Positions 8,505 through 16,313 of a stretch of DNA of 41,099 nt are shown here, in pieces. This DNA is from Phycisphaerales bacterium (GTDB lineage: Bacteria > Planctomycetota > Phycisphaerae > Phycisphaerales > UBA1924). Position 1 is the first letter of the stretch. Each line of letters opens with the position of its first letter. The notes beneath the pieces were generated by a model. The model ran no database searches and had not been told where the DNA came from. It saw nothing but the letters and a program-made list of their open reading frames with translations. Position numbers and translations under genes: made by a program. Where the stretch lies: NCBI GenBank assembly GCA_015487555.1, contig WFPK01000109.1, positions 1 to 41,099 of the forward strand, written 5' to 3'.

Positions 8505-9894
8505 CCCCGTCATCTCCTTGGTGTTTCACATGGGCGTATGCGCGGGGTTGTGAGAGCAGCCGACAGGCAGCGATGGGGGCGAGCCTTTGGATTGTGTGGT
8601 GATCGGGAGCACCCGAGCCGATGACTTTGCGGGCCTTGCTCCAGGTGATGAGCTCGCGGGCGATGAGCGAGCCGGGCTCGATGGGTGATTGGATCAGATC
8701 GGCGGGCGAGCAGCTTTCGTGGGTGAGGGCATCGAGCAAACGCAAGTCGTCGATGGTGTGGGCAAGCCGATAGGGCTGCATCCCGGCACGCTCGAAGAAC
8801 GGGCAGACCGAGCCCATCGCTGCGATCGCTTCGGTCGCAGGTGTCTGAGGCTTGCGCAGATACGAACGCACCAACATCGACGCCACCCCGAGCCCGCGCG
8901 AGCGAGGCTCAACGATCACGCGTGAGATACAACGCAGGTGGGTGTTGATTTGTTTGGCGTTGAAGGATTTGGAACCCGACGAAAAAAACCCAGGCCAGGC
9001 ACGATCACGCCATGAGCCATTGAGCGTGGGCATCGAAATGACCAAGACGCCGGCGAGGAGATCGCCCAGTGCTGGCGTGGTTCGGATGGCGCGAAGAATC
9101 AGCGTGTGCGTCGCAGGCTTGGGTGCCCGATAGTGCAAGTGGGCGAGTTGTCGATAGTCTGCGATGGTGCCGGGCTCGATGCGCAAAGGCTGGGTCGCTG
9201 GTGCGCACCCGGTGCGCATCTGCTGATCGCTGTCGGGCGTGTTCATGTCGATGACCAACTCGGGTTCGAGCATCGCTTCGAGGTCTTCGTGGGCCGATGC
9301 TGCAATGAGGGTGATGCGCCGATTGATCGCCCATCGGCGCATCGTGCGGGCGAGGCTATAGGCATTGGCACGATCGAGCGGCGTGGCGAACTCGTCAGCG
9401 ATGAGCACATCGCCGGGCTTTGCGCAATGCATGGATTGGGCCAGGGCAAACCGAGCACGCTGCCCCACCGAGAGACACGAAGCAGGCATCGCCCAGAGCC
9501 CGGGCTCGGCAAGCCCGGCGTGGGCCAGGGTCGTAGCCCGGCTCTCGATTGGGCCTTCGAGCAGGTCGATCATCGCGCAGCGTGGGTTCTTCTGCGTTAC
9601 CTGATCCTCGGCGACATGCACGCGCGATGCGCCCGGCGTGCTCAGCGCATGCTGAATCCCGCGGAGTCGGCATGACTTGCCCGCCCCCGAAGCGCCCGTA
9701 ACAAGCACAATGCGCGATGCGCAGATACGCGCAAGCTGACACGCCCTCGGCGGGTCGATCTGGGCGTGCTCTTGAATCGTGTGCCTGGGAATAAGCCCAA
9801 AGCTGGCGCAAGCGCGCAGCGCTGCTTGAGAAACAATACCAGGCGTGGTGATCTCTTGAATCGTGCTCAACGCTGCGCGTCGGTGCGCTCCCAT
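8485..9894 (-). CDS. ABC-type ATPase fused to a GNAT-like acetyltransferase domain
   Basis: A 469-residue soluble protein. The first half is an ABC-class ATPase: Walker A GASGAGKS (67-74), signature LSVGQRARFA (141-150), Walker B VLIADE (163-168, D167/E168) and an H-loop histidine at about 202. No membrane segment or permease partner is present, so it is unlikely to be a transporter. The second half (about 236-375) resembles a GNAT N-acetyltransferase, with the acetyl-CoA loop RSRGLGVA (331-338) after beta-4 (SRVIVEP) and the typical VCPFFERAGM near the end. The start at 9894 has AAGGGGG eight bases upstream, 29 bases after the preceding stop. It lies between an HTH protein and a terminase, so a role on DNA or in a packaging-related reaction is plausible. 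The substrate to be acetylated is unknown. Confidence 0.75.
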   Translation of the reverse strand: MGAHRRAALSTIQEITTPGIVSQAALRACASFGLIPRHTIQEHAQIDPPRACQLARICASRIVLVTGASGAGKSCRLRGIQHALSTPGASRVHVAEDQVTQKNPRCAMIDLLEGPIESRATTLAHAGLAEPGLWAMPASCLSVGQRARFALAQSMHCAKPGDVLIADEFATPLDRANAYSLARTMRRWAINRRITLIAASAHEDLEAMLEPELVIDMNTPDSDQQMRTGCAPATQPLRIEPGTIADYRQLAHLHYRAPKPATHTLILRAIRTTPALGDLLAGVLVISMPTLNGSWRDRAWPGFFSSGSKSFNAKQINTHLRCISRVIVEPRSRGLGVASMLVRSYLRKPQTPATEAIAAMGSVCPFFERAGMQPYRLAHTIDDLRLLDALTHESCSPADLIQSPIEPGSLIARELITWSKARKVIGSGAPDHHTIQRLAPIAACRLLSQPRAYAHVKHQGDDGDGSADT

Positions 9895-9923
9895 GATGCG
9901 TCCCCCTTTGAAATCCGCTGTGC

Positions 9924-10385
9924 CTATCGCCATGCCCGAAGTTGATCGGTATTCATCGCTGCCTGACACATCGCATCGATCGCTTCGCGGTGCTTGCGGA
10001 CGCTATAAAAACTCATCCCCAGCTCGTCGGTCGCTTCGCGCATCGAACGCCCTTGGATAAAAAGACAATGGGCGATGGCCCGACGAGATTTGCTCCACTG
10101 CTCATGATGGGCGATGACATAGGCGATGCGTGGATCGCTCAGGCGTTGAACAAGCTTTTTGATGTGCCTGCGGAGATGGCGTGGGCATCCGCCAAAGCGT
10201 TTGGCGATGGATTGGGCCGACTGACCATCACGGAACATCGCCAGGACCAGCTCACGATCGTCAGGTTCGAGCCAATGGGCGCGCTTGACGATGCTATCGG
10301 TGAGTGTGTGTGAGCGTTTTTTTCGCAGGTCCATATCTGCGCTGATCTGGTCGAGCCAATCCTCGCTGATGTTCATGTGCCCCAT
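9924..10385 (-). CDS. Double helix-turn-helix protein, first gene of the terminase operon
   Basis: A 153-residue basic protein with two HTH-like segments: one around 42-80 (ELVLAMFRDGQSAQSIAKRF) and one around 101-137 (REATDELGMSFYSVRKHREA), the latter like sigma-70 region 4. It could be the small terminase subunit that marks DNA for packaging, or a transcription activator for the operon; the sequence does not decide. The ATG at 10385 has AAGGAGA seven bases upstream. An open frame extends further upstream to 10493 but would cross the promoter. It is the promoter-proximal gene, about 79 bases after the predicted transcription start, and is divergent from the repressor gene. Confidence 0.65.
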   Translation of the reverse strand: MGHMNISEDWLDQISADMDLRKKRSHTLTDSIVKRAHWLEPDDRELVLAMFRDGQSAQSIAKRFGGCPRHLRRHIKKLVQRLSDPRIAYVIAHHEQWSKSRRAIAHCLFIQGRSMREATDELGMSFYSVRKHREAIDAMCQAAMNTDQLRAWR

Positions 10386-10421
10386 TTCGGTCTCCTTGCC
10401 ACAGATTTGCTGTTTTTTTCC

Positions 10422-10450
10422 TTGACTTGTCTCGAAAGAGTGTTCACAAT
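10422..10450 (+). promoter_or_regulatory. Promoter of the repressor gene (plus strand)
   Basis: TTGACT at 10422-10427 and CACAAT at 10445-10450, 17 bases apart. The -10 lies inside the palindrome at 10442-10459, so a repressor bound there would block its own gene. The leader to the ATG at 10510 would be about 53 bases. Confidence 0.5.
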
Positions 10451-10459
10451 ACAGTGAAC
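10442..10459. promoter_or_regulatory. Operator-like palindrome O1
   Basis: A perfect inverted repeat GTTCAC-N6-GTGAAC. Outside it the symmetry continues as AAAGAG/CTCTTT if one base is bulged. It covers the -10 of the repressor promoter and lies just downstream of the predicted start of the divergent terminase operon, the expected place for a lambda-type or LexA-type repressor site. Confidence 0.65.
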
Positions 10460-10470
10460 CTCTTTTTTGA

Positions 10471-10500
10471 AGTATACACCAGGATGAGAACACTTTGCAA
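10471..10500 (-). promoter_or_regulatory. Promoter of the terminase operon (minus strand)
   Basis: Reading the minus strand: TTGCAA (10500-10495), 18 bases, TATACT (10476-10471). The -10 matches the consensus at five of six positions. Transcription would begin near 10464 and give a leader of about 79 bases before the HTH gene. Confidence 0.5.
10474..10491. promoter_or_regulatory. Second, degenerate operator-like site O2
   Basis: ATACAC-N6-GAGAAC has the same 6-6-6 geometry as O1 and matches its half-sites at four and five of six positions. Its centre is 32 bp from that of O1, about three helical turns, so bound dimers would face the same side of the DNA. It overlaps the -10 and spacer of the terminase operon promoter. 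Confidence 0.45.
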
Positions 10501-10509
10501 GGGTACTGT

Positions 10510-11538
10510 ATGGTATATCAACAAATCAGCGCACAGACCCGGTCATTGGACACCGAGCAGAATCCGATATCCACAATCTCAGCTCCGCGATTGAAATCAG
10601 ACACACCATCCATGCCAGTCCCTCCTCACCAAAGCGATCTCTCAGCAGCCCACACCTTTGCCACAAGGCTGCGTCATCGGCGCGGGATGCTCAAGCTCTC
10701 GTTGGCGGGACTTGCTGATCGTGTCGGGTGCGCCAAGTCCTACCTTTCATCGATCGAGAACGGGCGCAAAGGCCCGCCTGCCGATGCGTTGATCGAAAAG
10801 CTCGAACAGGCGCTCTCGTTTCAGCCCGGCGAGTTGTTTGAATGTGCGCAATGGGACCAAACCCCCACTCCGATTCGGCAGGATATCGAAGAGCTCCGCA
10901 AGCGCGATCACTCTGCGCGCACGCTCGCCAAGCTGCTCGCATCGAGTGCCCGCCAGGGCGCATCGCTCGATGAGCTTTACGAATCGGGCAAGTTACGATC
11001 GTTGATTGATCGTGTCCATCCCGATGCTCACCCTCCCGAAGAGTCCGATGCGCATCGCCCCACCAAGCAACAAACCCACGGAGCCGATTCTGAATCAACA
11101 CCTTGTCCTCGCGGGCTTGCGATGCTGCCGATGGAGGTGCCGGTGATCAACAAGGTCACCGCCGGGTACCCCGCCGACTTTACCGACATGGGCTACCCTG
11201 CGCGGATCGCTGACGAATACATCCGTGCGCCTGATCTGTGCGATCCTGATGCCTTCGCTGCCCGGGTAGTCGGGGATTCGATGGAGCCCAACTATCGTGA
11301 GGGTGATATTGTGGTGTTTTCACCTGCGCGCAAGATCACCGATGGGATGGATTGCTTTGTCCGCCTCGAGCCCGATCATGAGACGACTTTCAAGCGGATT
11401 TATTTCCAGACCGACGAAGCGGGCAACGAGCTGATCCGGATTCAGCCGATCAACAATGCCTATCCTCCGATCACTGTCGGTCGCGAGCAGGTCGCCGGGT
11501 TGTATGCTGGGGTATCGGTGACACGGACGATCGGATAA
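10510..11538 (+). CDS. LexA/CI-like repressor: XRE helix-turn-helix plus S24 autoprotease
   Basis: A 342-residue regulator. An N-terminal tail is followed by an XRE-type HTH (about 48-105, including LADRVGCAKSYLSSIENGRK), a linker, and a C-terminal S24 peptidase domain (about 208-340). The catalytic pair is Ser257 (GDSMEPNYREGD) and Lys295 (TTFKRIYF). An Ala-Gly at 218-219 (VTAGYPADF) fits the self-cleavage site of LexA and CI proteins. By family knowledge, RecA filaments formed after DNA damage stimulate cleavage and relieve repression. The start at 10510 has AAGGG six bases upstream; an internal ATG at 10612 has no ribosome site. It diverges from the terminase operon across a region with two operator-like palindromes, so it most likely represses both itself and that operon. 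Confidence 0.85.
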   Translation: MVYQQISAQTRSLDTEQNPISTISAPRLKSDTPSMPVPPHQSDLSAAHTFATRLRHRRGMLKLSLAGLADRVGCAKSYLSSIENGRKGPPADALIEKLEQALSFQPGELFECAQWDQTPTPIRQDIEELRKRDHSARTLAKLLASSARQGASLDELYESGKLRSLIDRVHPDAHPPEESDAHRPTKQQTHGADSESTPCPRGLAMLPMEVPVINKVTAGYPADFTDMGYPARIADEYIRAPDLCDPDAFAARVVGDSMEPNYREGDIVVFSPARKITDGMDCFVRLEPDHETTFKRIYFQTDEAGNELIRIQPINNAYPPITVGREQVAGLYAGVSVTRTIG

Positions 11539-11589
11539 TCGCACCTGCTCGCCGACGATTCTTCTGCTTCCCTAGCTTAGGACTCGGGC

Positions 11590-13935
11590 TTAGGACTCGC
11601 CGAGTAAGGTGATGAATGCGGAGATATCGAAGGTGTTGTATATCCCATCGCCGGTGAAGTCAGCATCGGGCTCTTGGGCATTGAACGCATGCAAGAAAGC
11701 GGAGACATCGAAATAGTTGAGTCGCCCGTCATTGTTGAAATCACTCAGATTCTCGACAATCGTGGGACGGTAATCAGGCATGATGCGGACATGATTTTCA
11801 TCGTCGCCAACGCGGATGATGATCTGCTGCGTGCCCAGCTCGTCAGCTGCGCTGAGATCAAACTCAAATATGCCCGGCTCAATAAGTTCGAGATCAGTGG
11901 TAAGAAAGAATGTGCCCGTCGTTTCGATCATCACCTGATTGGGATCAGTGATCCCCAGCAGATCCCCCCGCCAATCCCGAAGCTCAATCGTGACTGGCGA
12001 GCTCTGCCCGCGTGCATACCGATTGCGCGCAATTACCATCGAATGCACCGCATCGACCTTGCCTTCGAGCCCGACTCGCCAGGCATCGAAGAGCTCGATG
12101 AGCTGATCGACCGGATCGGGGTCATCTGCGCGTTGGTTGGCGATGTTGAGTTCGAGAAAATAATCGCCATCAGCGAATCGTCCCGGGTTGGATATTGCCG
12201 TTCCGCGTGGGTTGTCGATGAGCATGAGCCCATCGGTCGCCACGCCGGCGATGACGAGATCGAGATTGCCATTGTCATTCATGTCGATGAGTTGCAGGTT
12301 CCGTACGCCCGATCCCACCCGGACGAGATCGACCTGCCCAAACCCGCCGAGCCCGTCGTTGGCAAAGACCTGCAAGTTGCGCCCTGATCTTGACGAGGTG
12401 GTGATGATGTCGGGGAGCGTGTCGTTATTGAAATCGCCGATCGCCAAGCCTCGCCCGTCGCGGTTGACCGCAAAGGAGTTGGTCTGCGTCCAGGTTCCCG
12501 ATTCATTGGCAAAGATTTCAACCCGTCGCCCCGATTCGGTGAGCACAACGAGTTCATCATCGCCATCGAGATCAAAGTTGCCTGTTGCGAGCTTGTTGGG
12601 TTGATTCGCTGTTGGGAGGTTCGCAGTAAGAACAAAGTCACCCGAACCCTGGTTTCTGTAGATTCGGACCGCATTGGTATCTCGGAATGCGATGACAAGA
12701 TCGGGCTGCTCATCACCAACGAGCTGAGTAAGGAGCACCTCGGTGGGGTTGTTGCCGAAGTTGAAGGTTTGATCGAGTTCAATCGCATCGGCTTCGAATG
12801 AATAAAACCCCATACTTCCTATTGATCCCATCGTGACGATCACCTCGTCGCCTCCACCAACGATCCAGTTGCCCGTGTCCATCCCGGTTGGGGGGGCGTC
12901 GAGCGCGATGGAGATCGGATCGCCCAGCACGCCTGATTCCTGCCCGAGCAGAATCGCCAAAGTCGGAGGCGACGCCAGCGCGATCGCCAGATCATCGAGC
13001 CCGTCGCTGTTGAAATCGCCAGCGCTCATCGCCACGGTTTCCGATGCGCCCACCGAGCGGACATCCTGCTTGAGCACATGCGAGAGCGGATCGCCAGCCA
13101 TCGCCGAGTTGAGAAAAATCGAAAGCTCATCAGCAACTGCATCGCCGATGACCACATCGGGCATGTTGTTGTGGTCGATATCGAGGATGCCCATGGCACC
13201 TGCGAAGTTGGTGATGGGATAGAACGCGCGCACCGAGTCGATGTCGTCTGCCCTCGTCCCGAGCATGTACCCGACATGGGCGCTCTTGAAAGGCCCAGGT
13301 GGAGGCGAACCGCACCCGGTGGGGTTGGCATTCGAGCATGAGCATCGACCATCACCGCCTCCGATCTGGGCTGCGATCATCGCAGCTTTGAGTTTCTCGG
13401 GCAGATCGCCCGCGGTGTTGATGATCGCCTCGATGGCATCATCGACGACATTGGGCCCGGTGAGGATGTTGCCTTGGACGCTATAGACGATATCGTCGGC
13501 CGGTCCTGGGCGTCCCATCTCGATCCTGCCGGTGACGCCGCCAGCCCAATCCGCATTCTCGATGCCCGAATAGGTCAATGAATCGCCCCATGCGGTGATG
13601 AATCCGTATTGACGATTCCCATGCCCAGCGTCGAAATCTTCGAGTTCTTCAAGCACCGAAACCAAAGGCACCCCCTGGAGGAGCCGATCGCGGATAATCA
13701 TCCGATTGCGTCCAGAGCCATCGACCGCCGATTGCGCGGTGACCGCTCCGACGCCGGTGATGAGCACGGGGGTGCTGATGCGCAGGTCGATGGATTGGAC
13801 ACAGGTCGCCGAGGCGATGACGATCTCGCCGGTGCGGGTGTCAGCGATGAGGATCGACCAGGTGGCCCAGGCATTGGAGGCAGCCAGGGCAAAGACAGCA
13901 GCCCCTGCAGCTACGCAGCGATTCAAAAAAGGCAT
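11590..13935 (-). CDS. Secreted DUF1028 protein with FG-GAP repeats and dockerin-like tail
   Basis: A 781-residue exported protein. Signal peptide at 1-24 (cleavage after SNAWA); then a DUF1028 domain (about 25-245, opening TWSILIADTRTGEIVIAS, a family with an Ntn-hydrolase-like fold). It has an inserted Cys-rich patch (CSCSNANPTGC). A beta-propeller of VCBS/FG-GAP repeats follows (about 265-600; D-[IFL]-[DN]-x-D/N-x-x-P-D motifs), then a beta module and a dockerin-like pair (NYFDVSAFLHAF, NTFDISAFITLL). Unlike the other three tails in this window, it has no Cys at either end and finishes in GES. The start at 13935 has GAAGGA eight bases upstream. It converges with the repressor gene. Enzymatic activity is not established for DUF1028; surface or extracellular location is inferred. 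Confidence 0.8.
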   Translation of the reverse strand: MPFLNRCVAAGAAVFALAASNAWATWSILIADTRTGEIVIASATCVQSIDLRISTPVLITGVGAVTAQSAVDGSGRNRMIIRDRLLQGVPLVSVLEELEDFDAGHGNRQYGFITAWGDSLTYSGIENADWAGGVTGRIEMGRPGPADDIVYSVQGNILTGPNVVDDAIEAIINTAGDLPEKLKAAMIAAQIGGGDGRCSCSNANPTGCGSPPPGPFKSAHVGYMLGTRADDIDSVRAFYPITNFAGAMGILDIDHNNMPDVVIGDAVADELSIFLNSAMAGDPLSHVLKQDVRSVGASETVAMSAGDFNSDGLDDLAIALASPPTLAILLGQESGVLGDPISIALDAPPTGMDTGNWIVGGGDEVIVTMGSIGSMGFYSFEADAIELDQTFNFGNNPTEVLLTQLVGDEQPDLVIAFRDTNAVRIYRNQGSGDFVLTANLPTANQPNKLATGNFDLDGDDELVVLTESGRRVEIFANESGTWTQTNSFAVNRDGRGLAIGDFNNDTLPDIITTSSRSGRNLQVFANDGLGGFGQVDLVRVGSGVRNLQLIDMNDNGNLDLVIAGVATDGLMLIDNPRGTAISNPGRFADGDYFLELNIANQRADDPDPVDQLIELFDAWRVGLEGKVDAVHSMVIARNRYARGQSSPVTIELRDWRGDLLGITDPNQVMIETTGTFFLTTDLELIEPGIFEFDLSAADELGTQQIIIRVGDDENHVRIMPDYRPTIVENLSDFNNDGRLNYFDVSAFLHAFNAQEPDADFTGDGIYNTFDISAFITLLGES

Positions 13936-14255
13936 AGAGGTATTCCTTCGCATTGGTATAAATGCTGATGCCCTGCATACATCGGCGTGGATTTTCACCA
14001 ACATACCGGAAAAGGGCGGAAAAAGCAACGAAAACCGGCTTGAGAACGAGTAGGCCTGAAGTATTTGCACCTCCTGCCCCCCATCGGCCCCTTTCTGCCT
14101 TGAGGCCTATCAATACCCGAATATTGGCCGTTCGCTGTTGAATCCGCCAGATTTTCAGCACAGGTTATCTTCGCCCAAGCCTCAAGGCCCAGGCGGGGAA
14201 AGGGCAGCAATTGCCAGAATGTTGGACTCTTCTCAAACCCAGCGAGGACAATTGG
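13936..14255. other. Noncoding interval between divergent units
   Basis: It separates the DUF1028 gene (minus strand) from the promoter of the tRNA-Thr/tuf unit at 14256. No gene or stable hairpin is convincing here; the promoter of the DUF1028 gene must lie in it but is not clear. Confidence 0.4.
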
Positions 14256-14283
14256 TTGACCAGCGCAGAGGCGGGGGTATGAT
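14256..14283 (+). promoter_or_regulatory. Strong sigma-70-like promoter for tRNA-Thr and tuf
   Basis: TTGACC at 14256-14261, a 16-base spacer, and TATGAT at 14278-14283 match the consensus at five of six positions in each box. Transcription would start near 14290, about 95 bases before the tRNA-Thr. Confidence 0.7.
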
Positions 14284-14384
14284 TCTCTCCCGCTCGGTCA
14301 TCAAGCCGGGCGGTTTTTACGCCGGAGTGTGTGGTTTCGATCTCGAGTTTCGATCTCGGAACGACAGCTTTGGGCAGGAATGTC

Positions 14385-14456
14385 GCCACTGTAGCTCAGT
14401 GGTAGAGCGCACCCTTGGTAAGGGTGAGGTCGTGAGTTCAAATCTCACCAGCGGCT
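14385..14456 (+). tRNA. tRNA-Thr (anticodon GGT)
   Basis: A full cloverleaf: 7-bp acceptor, D-stem GCTC/GAGC, anticodon stem CACCC/GGGTG with loop TTGGTAA giving anticodon GGT, variable AGGTC, T-stem GTGAG/CTCAC with loop TTCAAAT, discriminator T. Position 4 of the acceptor is an A-C mismatch. CCA is not encoded. A tRNA-Thr in front of tuf is a common bacterial arrangement. Confidence 0.93.
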
Positions 14457-14711
14457 TTCCATTGAAGACGGGCCATCCGAACGAATCGGATATCCCCGCC
14501 TTCGGGGGCGTGAAGAAAATCGTATGTCGACTGCGGACAGTTCGACAGAACAAAGCATTGCGGCTTCTATCGTTAGAGAAGTCACGAAAGTGGATCGCAC
14601 CGGCTGCCAGAAATCGGCTGCGAGAAGCAAAGAATAACCGGGACTCGAATTGAACAGCCAAGTTGAGTGCAGTTCAATACGGATTCCAGAGGAAAACCAA
14701 GAGGTAAAACA

Positions 14712-15932
14712 ATGGCCAAGGCAACCTTCGAACGAACCAAGCCGCATGTCAATGTCGGCACCATCGGTCATATTGACCACGGTAAATCAACCCTGACCGC
14801 AGCAATGGTCGCCCGTGCAGATCACAAGGGTCTGGTTCAGGGTGCCAAGTCATACGCAGAAATCACCAAAGGTGGTACTGTCCGTGACGCCAACAAAACC
14901 GTGACGATCCACTCGGCCCATGTCGAGTACGAAACAGAAACCCGTCACTACGCCCATGTGGACTGCCCAGGTCACGCGGACTTCGTCAAGAACATGATTA
15001 CCGGTGCTGCTCAGATGGACGGCGCCATCCTCGTGGTGGCTGCCGACTCGGGCCCAATGCCTCAGACGCGTGAGCATGTGCTCCTCGCTCGCCAGGTGGG
15101 CGTGCCTTACATCGTCGTCTTCATGAACAAGGTTGACCTTGTCGACGACGATGAGCTCCTCGATCTCGTCGAGATGGAAATCCGGGAGTTGCTCGATAAG
15201 TACGAGTTCCCCGGCGACGACACCCCGGTCATCCGTGGACAGTCCAAAGCCGCACTCGAAAACCCAAGCGACGATGCCATCTGCGCACCGATCGACGAGC
15301 TCTTCAACACCATCGACACCTACATCCCCGAGCCTGCTCGTGAAGACGACAAGCCATTCTTGATCTCGGTCGAAGATGTCTTCTCGATCAAAGGGCGTGG
15401 TACCGTGGCGACCGGGCGTGTCGAGCGTGGCGTTGTCCGCGTCGGCGATGCTGCCGAGATTGTCGGCCTCCAACGAGAAAACCAATCAACGACCATCACC
15501 GGCGTCGAAATGTTCCAGAAGACCCTCGAAGAAGGACGCGCAGGCGATAACTGTGGCGTGCTCTTGCGTGGTATCGACAAGAACATGATTACCCGCGGAC
15601 AGGTCATCTGTAAGCCGGGCTCGATCAAGCCTCACACCAAGTTCAAAGGCCAGGTCTATGTCCTCAACAAAGATGAGGGCGGGCGTCACACCCCATTCTT
15701 CGCCGGGTACAAGCCTCAGTTCTACTTCCGTACGACTGATGTGACCGGACAGGTCTTGAACCTCTTCGGCGACGGCGGTGCCAAGGCAGAAATGTGCATG
15801 CCCGGCGACAATGTCACGATGGAAATCGACCTGGGCGACAAGCCTGTTGCGATGGAATCAGGTCTTCGCTTCGCGGTCCGCGAAGGCGGCCGCACCATTG
15901 GCTCGGGCACCGTCACCGAGATCATCGAGTAA
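14712..15932 (+). CDS. tuf: Translation elongation factor EF-Tu
   Basis: A 406-residue GTPase that delivers aminoacyl-tRNA to the ribosome. G1 is GHIDHGKS (19-26), G3 DCPGH (84-88), G4 NKVD (139-142); domains II and III are complete, including [13 protein letters not shown] and the C-terminal [10 protein letters not shown]. Two departures from the usual bacterial sequence are visible: the P-loop ends GKST rather than GKTT, and switch I reads [15 protein letters not shown] where most bacteria have ARGITINTAHVEYET. The Mg-binding Thr is kept. There is also an extra Ser in [10 protein letters not shown]. The ATG at 14712 follows AAGAGGT. It is cotranscribed with the upstream tRNA-Thr and followed by a hairpin at 15995. 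As the gene is otherwise complete, these are probably lineage features, not damage. Confidence 0.97.
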   Translation: MAKATFERTKPHVNVGTIGHIDHGKSTLTAAMVARADHKGLVQGAKSYAEITKGGTVRDANKTVTIHSAHVEYETETRHYAHVDCPGHADFVKNMITGAAQMDGAILVVAADSGPMPQTREHVLLARQVGVPYIVVFMNKVDLVDDDELLDLVEMEIRELLDKYEFPGDDTPVIRGQSKAALENPSDDAICAPIDELFNTIDTYIPEPAREDDKPFLISVEDVFSIKGRGTVATGRVERGVVRVGDAAEIVGLQRENQSTTITGVEMFQKTLEEGRAGDNCGVLLRGIDKNMITRGQVICKPGSIKPHTKFKGQVYVLNKDEGGRHTPFFAGYKPQFYFRTTDVTGQVLNLFGDGGAKAEMCMPGDNVTMEIDLGDKPVAMESGLRFAVREGGRTIGSGTVTEIIE

Positions 15933-15994
15933 TCAACTCTGGGATCAACCTCAGCGATCGAAACTGGTCGCTCGATCCCGGAATACAAGCTTTT

Positions 15995-16027
15995 CGGGCT
16001 GATGATGAAAATCGTCAGCCCGGTTTT
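15995..16027 (+). terminator. Probable terminator after tuf
   Basis: Stem CGGGCTGA/TCAGCCCG (15995-16002 with 16015-16022) with a 12-base loop that can pair partly, followed by GTTTT. The T-run is short, so termination may be incomplete and allow readthrough to rpmG. Confidence 0.6.
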
Positions 16028-16058
16028 CGGACAAGAAAACGACCAATCGGCTGGTGGA

Positions 16059-16087
16059 TTGACTGGTGAATTGCTGGTGGATAGATT
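16059..16087 (+). promoter_or_regulatory. Promoter-like pair upstream of rpmG
   Basis: TTGACT at 16059-16064 and TAGATT at 16082-16087, 17 bases apart. The start point near 16094 would give a leader of about 30 bases before the rpmG ATG at 16124. Confidence 0.5.
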
Positions 16088-16123
16088 GGCTCAACGAGTT
16101 TCAAAAGCCCAAGGAGGCTTATC

Positions 16124-16303
16124 ATGGCGAAAAAATCAGTAGCACGCGAATATGTCTGGCTTCAGTGCACCGAGACCAACGATCTGAACTATCGCACCTC
16201 GATCAATGTCAAAGGCGGCATCGAGGATCGGATCAAAGAGGGGTTCAACAAATACTGCCCCCGCCTTCGCAAGCACACACTTCACAAGATCAAACGCAAG
16301 TAA
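16124..16303 (+). CDS. rpmG: 50S ribosomal protein bL33
   Basis: A 59-residue basic protein: MAKKSVAREYVWLQCTETND at the start and CPRLRKHTLHKIKRK at the end, the typical bL33 beginning and ending. Each of the two places where zinc-binding bL33 has a CxxC pair keeps only one Cys (C15, C45), so it is most likely the non-zinc form. It is slightly longer than the usual 50-55 residues. A strong AAGGAGG lies at 16111-16117. It sits between tuf and tRNA-Trp, the usual neighbourhood in many bacteria. Confidence 0.93.
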   Translation: MAKKSVAREYVWLQCTETNDLNYRTSINVKGGIEDRIKEGFNKYCPRLRKHTLHKIKRK

Positions 16304-16313
16304 ACACGATCAA

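Noticed and set aside
8485..9894. ABC transporter ATP-binding subunit.
   Set aside because: No permease gene nearby, no membrane helices, and a GNAT-like domain is fused at the C-terminus.
6742..11538. A complete prophage.
   Set aside because: No integrase, portal, capsid, tail or lysis genes and no flanking direct repeats or disrupted tRNA could be seen.
11577..11599. Direct repeat TTAGGACTCG twice at the end of the repressor and DUF1028 genes.
   Set aside because: Only ten bases and partly inside a stop codon; too short to be called an attachment site.
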